Below are positions 59,437 to 64,000 of a DNA stretch of 64,000 bases, one piece after another (the stretch's first letter is position 1; every line of letters begins with the position of its first letter). Where the stretch lies: NCBI GenBank assembly GCA_950097015.1, contig CATNEN010000003.1, positions 7,734,501 to 7,798,500 of the forward strand. The letters run 5' to 3'. The DNA comes from Macrostomum hystrix (taxonomy: Eukaryota; Platyhelminthes; Macrostomidae). Made by a program: the position numbers and the translations under genes. Below the pieces are notes generated by a model, which saw only the letters and a list, made by a program, of their open reading frames with translations, searched no databases and was not told the origin of the DNA.

Positions 59437-62400
59437 ATGGGTCGAGCGTCGGAGACTTCGAAGCGGCAGGCTCGGACCCTGGCCACAGCGCAGATCAGCC
59501 GAGCAATGCCTGCACCCGCGCCAGCGTCCGTCGAGGCAGTTCAAGGCCGAACCAGCCGGTCGCAGCCCGCCAGCAATGCCAAGTCGGCTCGCAGCTGCGG
59601 CTTCTGCGGACAGCAGCATGAGCGGCGCAAGTGCCCGGCATTCGGTAAGACCTGCAATAACTGTGGTCGCGCAAACCATTTCTCGTCCGTGTGCCGCTCA
59701 GCTAAGAAGGTCAACGAGCTGGTGGAGAACACCGAGACCGAGTCCGCAGGTGATGGCCCGGCTGCAGCAATCATGACCGTGGAGCAGCCAGGTGCTCGAA
59801 CCAAGGCGCAAACCGACAGCTCGGCGATGATGGTGTGCCTGACTGTCACGGACTCTGGAAGAAAGCTGCAGTTCAAGGTGGACACCGGTGCGGACGTCAA
59901 CGTGATCCCTCTGAAACGGCTGATCCAGCTCGCCCCTGCAGCATCGATTGAGCCGACATCTTGGACTCTGACAACGTACAACAAGCAGCTACTGGACGTG
60001 GTCGGCATCACGTACTTGACTGTGTCTTCGCCCTGCCGGAAGAATGCCCGACTGCAGTTTGTTGTTGTCGGCGAGAACTCCACGCCCATCATCGGCTGGA
60101 AGTCAGCGATTGAGGAGCTGCAGCTGGTCAAGAAGCTGTTCTCGTTGCAGCAGAGTCTAAGCAGCATCAGCAAGGTGAGCAAGCAGCAGTTATCGGAACT
60201 GAACTCCAGCCAGTTAAAGGCCAGCTTCCCAGAAGTATTCAACGGCGTTGGTTGCATGAAGCAGCCATACACCATTCAACTGTCGGACAACGCAGTGCCT
60301 AAAGTGCAGCCTCCTCGCAAGGTGCCATTTGCTGCGTATCAACCTCTGAAGTGCGAGCTGGAGAGACTGGAGAAGGAAGGAACGATCGCGCGAGTCGACG
60401 AACCGACGCAGTGGGTCTCCAATGTGGCCATCGTGTGGAAGAAGGACGGCTCGATGCGACTGTGTCTAGATCCGACCTACCTGAACAGGTTCATCATCAG
60501 AGAGTACCACCCGATCCCCACCGCCGAGGAAGTTCGAGCTGCGACTGCTGGAGCCATCCTGTACAGCTCATTCGATGCGAACGAGAGCTTTCACCAACTA
60601 AAACTCGATGATGAAAGCTCCTTCCTGACCACGTTCCACACCCCGTTCGGCCGATATCGCTGGAAACGAGTTCCATACGGTCTCTCATCCATTCCCGAGG
60701 TCTTCCAGAAGAGAATGGAAGAAAACGTCACAAACAACGTGAGAAACTCTAAGAACTTCTTTGACGACATCATCGTGTGGGGAAGAACAGTCGAGGAGCA
60801 CGACCAAGCTGTGCGAGAGCTCCTGGAGCAGTGCAAGCGTGCCAAGGTGACACTGAACCCACAGAAGATGCGAGTCGGTGTCCAAGAGCTCAACTACCTA
60901 GGCGATGTGCTCAGCTCGGAAGGGTTGCGAGCAGATCCAATGAAGGTCAAAGCCATCAAAGAAATGATCCGGCCGAATGATGTTGAAGGTCTCACTTCGA
61001 AGAAGGAGCAGCTAAGGCGATTTCTCGGCTGTGTGACTTACCTGGCCAAGTTTTGTCCTCATCTTTCCGCTACTGCAGAGCCGCTTAGACACCTGCTCAA
61101 GAAAGACGTCATTTGGAGCTGGACGCATCAGCACGACGAGGCGTACGACTCGATCATCACGGAGCTGTGTTCTAACAGGGTTTTGGCCACATTTGACGTC
61201 AGTAAGCCAGTCACCGTGTCTGTGGATGCCAGCAAGAGCGGCATCGGTGCTGTGCTACTCCAAGAGGACCGTCCGGTTGAGTTCGCTTCATCAGCCATGA
61301 CTAAAGCTCAGCAGGCATACGCGCAGATTGAGAAGGAGCTCCTGGCTATTGTGTACGGCTGCAAGAAATTTCACCGCTACCTCTGGGGCCGCACTGTCAA
61401 TGTCCAGAGTGACCATAAGCCACTGGAGTCCATCTTAAAGAAGCAGCTCTGTGACACCACGCCGCGCATCCAGCGCTTGCTGCTGCAGCTGCAGCCCTAC
61501 GACATTCGTGTGAAGTACACACCAGGAAAGGAGCTGTACGTTGCAGACACGCTAAGCCGAGCTCACGGAAAGACGGACAGCCTGACGCTTCTGCTGGAGG
61601 AAGCTTTGGACGGACAAGTGCTAGCTGTGGAGCGATGCTTCAGTGGAGACCGCGAGATTCTGACAATGATCAAGAAGGCCACGGCTGCAGACCAGACGAG
61701 CCAGCGTCTGCAGGAGGTCATTCAAACCGGATGGCCCGAGCATCGAAACCGACTACCTGACGATTTGAAAGTATTTTGGGATCTTCGCCATGATCTGACT
61801 TTCGTCTCAGGACTCCTATGCCTGAAGGACCGCATCTACGTGCCAGCCGGCAGCGCCAGAAGCTCGATCCTAAGAATTTTGCACGCTGGACACCCTGGAA
61901 TCGTCAAGATGGACCTGAAAGCCAAAGATTATTTTTACTGGCCAGGAATGCGCACCTGCATCGAGCGAACTGTCAGCCAGTGCGAGGCCTGCCAGCGTAA
62001 CATGAAGGCCCAGTCAAAGGAGACTTTGATGATCGTTGAAATGCCCGAGTTTCCGTTCCAAGTCTGCTCGACCGACTTGTTCGAGTTCCGTGGCGCTGCG
62101 CACCTGGTGTACGTAGACGCCTACAGCCACTGGATGAGCATCACCCGCCTGCGGTCGACAACAAGCCTGGCAGTAGTTCAGGTGCTCCAAGACCATTTCC
62201 AGAACTTTGGAGTGCCAGAGAAGCTCATCAGTGACAACGGGCCGCAGTTCACCGCAGGAGAGTTCCGCCAGTTCATGAACAGATTTCAAGTGGAGCACCG
62301 GACATCGAGTCCGGCCTACCCGCAGTCCAACGGCAAAGCAGAGCGATATGTGCAGACTGCCAAGAATATGATGAAGAAGTGCCAGGAGACTGGACAGAGC

Positions 62401-63051
62401 CTGGCACTGGCCCTTTTGCACTATCGCAACACGCCGGTCGGCAGCGGCTTCCCCAGCCCGGCGGAAATGGCGTTTGGCCGGAAACTGCGGTGCGACCTGC
62501 CGACAACGGTGCAAGATCTGCGGCCTCGGGAGACCTACGTGCATGCCAGCATCGAAGCATTCCAGAAGGAGCGGACCCGGGCAGCTCAGCTCTACAACCG
62601 CGGTGCGCGCGCACTTCGACGCTTGGAGGTCGGCGAGCCAGTCTGGCTTCAGTGCGATCGTCGGAACTGGGTGGCTGCCGAGGTCGACAGCGAGGTGGAC
62701 GGCAGCCCGCGGTCGTACTGGCTTCGCACAGAGTCGGGCCAGCTGCTCAGGCGCAACCGGCGGTTTATCAGGCCACGTGAGATCGGCGTGCCATTCCATG
62801 AAAGCTACCCAGTGGCTGATGAGGATGTCAATCTGTCGGAGGCGGACGACCAGCAGGCACCCGTGCAACCGGCCGTGCAACCGGCCGTGCAACCGGCCGT
62901 GCAACCGGCGACAGAGCAGCCTGCAGAGCCAGTGCAGCCAGCTGAGGAGCCGGCATCTGTGCAACCGTGCTCAAGCTCGGACGACTCTGGGTTCCGGACC
63001 AAGCGAGGTCGGCTTGTCCATCAGCCGCAGAGGTACCAGGCCTCGTGGTGA
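59437..63051 (+). CDS. gag-pol: Gag-Pol polyprotein of a Ty3/mag-like retrotransposon (gag N-terminus missing)
   Basis: One frame of 1,204 codons from the first ATG; the frame is open from 59251, and coding similarity begins near 59,310 (IRDQIVIG, LRERLLRE), typical of the end of gag. In order: two CCHC zinc knuckles (residues 54-67 and 73-86), aspartic protease DTGA (149-152), reverse transcriptase with SFDAN (Asp380) and FFDD (441-444), RNase H (Asp597, Asp659), integrase with HHCC finger (His816, His819, Cys849, Cys852) and the D,D35E triad (Asp880, Asp933, Glu969). A tail with four VQPA repeats ends the protein. Gag and pol are in one frame with no shift. Every catalytic residue I can check is present, but FFDD replaces the commoner YxDD. 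Missing upstream gag makes independent movement unlikely. Confidence 0.95.
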   Translation: MGRASETSKRQARTLATAQISRAMPAPAPASVEAVQGRTSRSQPASNAKSARSCGFCGQQHERRKCPAFGKTCNNCGRANHFSSVCRSAKKVNELVENTETESAGDGPAAAIMTVEQPGARTKAQTDSSAMMVCLTVTDSGRKLQFKVDTGADVNVIPLKRLIQLAPAASIEPTSWTLTTYNKQLLDVVGITYLTVSSPCRKNARLQFVVVGENSTPIIGWKSAIEELQLVKKLFSLQQSLSSISKVSKQQLSELNSSQLKASFPEVFNGVGCMKQPYTIQLSDNAVPKVQPPRKVPFAAYQPLKCELERLEKEGTIARVDEPTQWVSNVAIVWKKDGSMRLCLDPTYLNRFIIREYHPIPTAEEVRAATAGAILYSSFDANESFHQLKLDDESSFLTTFHTPFGRYRWKRVPYGLSSIPEVFQKRMEENVTNNVRNSKNFFDDIIVWGRTVEEHDQAVRELLEQCKRAKVTLNPQKMRVGVQELNYLGDVLSSEGLRADPMKVKAIKEMIRPNDVEGLTSKKEQLRRFLGCVTYLAKFCPHLSATAEPLRHLLKKDVIWSWTHQHDEAYDSIITELCSNRVLATFDVSKPVTVSVDASKSGIGAVLLQEDRPVEFASSAMTKAQQAYAQIEKELLAIVYGCKKFHRYLWGRTVNVQSDHKPLESILKKQLCDTTPRIQRLLLQLQPYDIRVKYTPGKELYVADTLSRAHGKTDSLTLLLEEALDGQVLAVERCFSGDREILTMIKKATAADQTSQRLQEVIQTGWPEHRNRLPDDLKVFWDLRHDLTFVSGLLCLKDRIYVPAGSARSSILRILHAGHPGIVKMDLKAKDYFYWPGMRTCIERTVSQCEACQRNMKAQSKETLMIVEMPEFPFQVCSTDLFEFRGAAHLVYVDAYSHWMSITRLRSTTSLAVVQVLQDHFQNFGVPEKLISDNGPQFTAGEFRQFMNRFQVEHRTSSPAYPQSNGKAERYVQTAKNMMKKCQETGQSLALALLHYRNTPVGSGFPSPAEMAFGRKLRCDLPTTVQDLRPRETYVHASIEAFQKERTRAAQLYNRGARALRRLEVGEPVWLQCDRRNWVAAEVDSEVDGSPRSYWLRTESGQLLRRNRRFIRPREIGVPFHESYPVADEDVNLSEADDQQAPVQPAVQPAVQPAVQPATEQPAEPVQPAEEPASVQPCSSSDDSGFRTKRGRLVHQPQRYQASW

Positions 63052-63361
63052 ACTATTGAGTGAAAAATGACTGTTGACTGAATTTAAATGAACTGGAAGC
63101 TCTTTTTAAGTTCCTATAATTTTGGTGAAAGGAGGTATGGCAGAAGTTGATGTGTTGTCTTTGCTGCTCAAGCGTGCGATTTAACAAACGGTCTAAAATG
63201 ATATTTTTCCACATTAATATTGTATTGTTCCATATGATCGTAAAATATTTCAATGTTTTTAGTTTTCCCCATTCAACTGTTTTCGTGCGACTCCATTCGT
63301 GCTACTATATTCGTTCTACTCTTTTCGTGCCATTATATTCGTACTTTTCAATGTAAGGAGG
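63052..63361 (+). other. 3' non-coding part of the Ty3 element
   Basis: Short AT-rich stretch between the pol stop and the right LTR, ending with the purine tract aaggagg. Frames in it are not supported. Confidence 0.7.
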
Positions 63362-63576
63362 TGTTGTGTAATGATCGATGCTGGCTAGCCGTAGCCGATG
63401 TGCAGTCTTTCTCTTTCTCTCTCAGTGCACCTGCCCCCCAGTCCCCCATTGACGCGTACAATGTACATTGCTCACTGCACTTGACTAAACAATAATATAT
63501 ATATCGGCTCTCTGCCCATCGCTGGCTTTAAGCGTTTCGTAGCTCGCACACACTCGCCTTGACTTCTAACATAACA
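63362..63576 (+). repeat. right LTR (215 bp, complete)
   Basis: Starts TGTTGTG and ends CATAACA. Contains caataatatatata near 63,490, a possible TATA-like core, followed by a unique 3' part (ttaagcgtttcg to ataaca) absent from the left LTR. Confidence 0.93.
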
Positions 63577-63581
63577 CAGGA
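63577..63581. other. target-site duplication (right), cagga
   Basis: Second copy of the 5-bp duplication. With one copy and the insert removed in the mind, the LINE frame is continuous at this point, so the element landed in an open LINE frame. Confidence 0.88.
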
Positions 63582-64000
63582 GAGCGGATGAAATTCTGAA
63601 GGAGGTCCCTGAGAGTATCAGGGGATGGGCCAGACGGCACAGCAGTAACATCGTCCGCATAACCCACCTTCAGGATTGGGTCAGGACGAGCGTCCCGGAG
63701 GAGCTCGTCAATGACCATGTTCCAGAGAATAGGAGAGAGAACCCCTCCCTGCGGGCTCCCTTTGCGGACGGGGACCGTCCGTTGGTGGCCCAGCAGGTTG
63801 GCAGTGACCGTGCGACGACTGATCATATACATGATCCATCTGGTGAGGGACGAGTGAGTGTGTCTCTTACAAAGGGCTTTGCGGAACGCCTCGAAGAGGA
63901 CGTTGTCAAAGGCACCATCAATGTCCAGGAAGACACTTAAGGCGAAGCCGTTCCCAAGCACAGCAGCTTTTTCCAGTTTGTCGACCAGAACGTGCAGCGC
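63582..64000 (-). pseudogene. LINE copy B, reverse-transcriptase palm (runs off the window)
   Basis: On the - strand: SVFLDIDGAFDNV (motif A), RKGSPQGGVLSP (motif B) and VGYADDVTA (motif C, the catalytic Asp pair), then the Ty3 insertion. The upstream half of the element (endonuclease and ORF1) lies beyond the right edge, so it is not known whether it is intact. This part itself has no lesion. Confidence 0.93.

Larger units (their letters stand above)
59124..63576 (+). mobile_element. Ty3/gypsy (mag-like) LTR retrotransposon inserted in the LINE
   Basis: 4.45 kb between 5-bp duplications, with terminal TGTTGTG and CATAACA (imperfect inverted repeats, TG...CA). It has a right LTR of 215 bp, a left LTR of which only the first 166 bp remain, one long gag-pol frame and a purine tract (aaggagg, 63355-63361) right before the right LTR. 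The LTR halves differ at one base in 166 (59165 against 63403), so insertion is recent. A deletion removed the last 49 bp of the left LTR, the primer-binding site and the start of gag. Confidence 0.93.

Noticed and set aside
59541-60275. Reverse-strand frame over gag-pol (also 62014-62964)
   Set aside because: Shadow of the intact gag-pol frame; no independent signature.

Overview
The window is nuclear DNA of an invertebrate animal. The evidence is a spliced Wnt gene with good GT-AG boundaries, secreted lectin-like genes with introns, tRNA-derived SINEs, non-LTR (LINE) and Ty3 retrotransposons, and about 35 of 64 kb in tandem repeats. A lophotrochozoan such as a flatworm would fit, but nothing in the sequence fixes the clade.

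Layout. 0.3-1.07 kb is a long terminal coding exon of unknown family, bounded by 24-bp and 30-bp minisatellites. 2.19-3.66 kb is a 20-bp array. 4.42-27.35 kb is one uninterrupted satellite of about 997 copies of a 23-bp unit, with higher-order blocks. 27.35-31.74 kb holds three more simple arrays separated by AT-rich unique DNA. 32.37-40.75 kb is a five-exon Wnt gene on the + strand; its first intron carries three different arrays, and its other introns carry a SINE, a hAT-like MITE and a foldback element. 42.9-45.0 kb is a two-exon gene of unknown function on the - strand, with poly-Q tracts and a minisatellite in its intron. 46.4-48.45 kb (-) and 49.39-55.36 kb (+) are two divergent genes for secreted proteins. 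The + gene has a fucolectin/F5-8C-like domain and a PAN-like domain; the - gene has a weaker galactose-binding-like signature. Their introns hold SINEs, a LINE fragment and a 16-bp array. 57.4-64 kb is a degenerate LINE on the - strand that has been split by a Ty3/mag-like retrotransposon on the + strand, flanked by a 5-bp target duplication.

How the parts relate. The real genes are small (277-398 codons), and their introns are built almost wholly from mobile elements and minisatellites. Each array has its own unit, though some families recur at distant sites (a 49-bp family at three loci, one of them inverted). Many long open frames here are artefacts of repeats. The gene models rest on splice phase and family signatures, not on transcripts.
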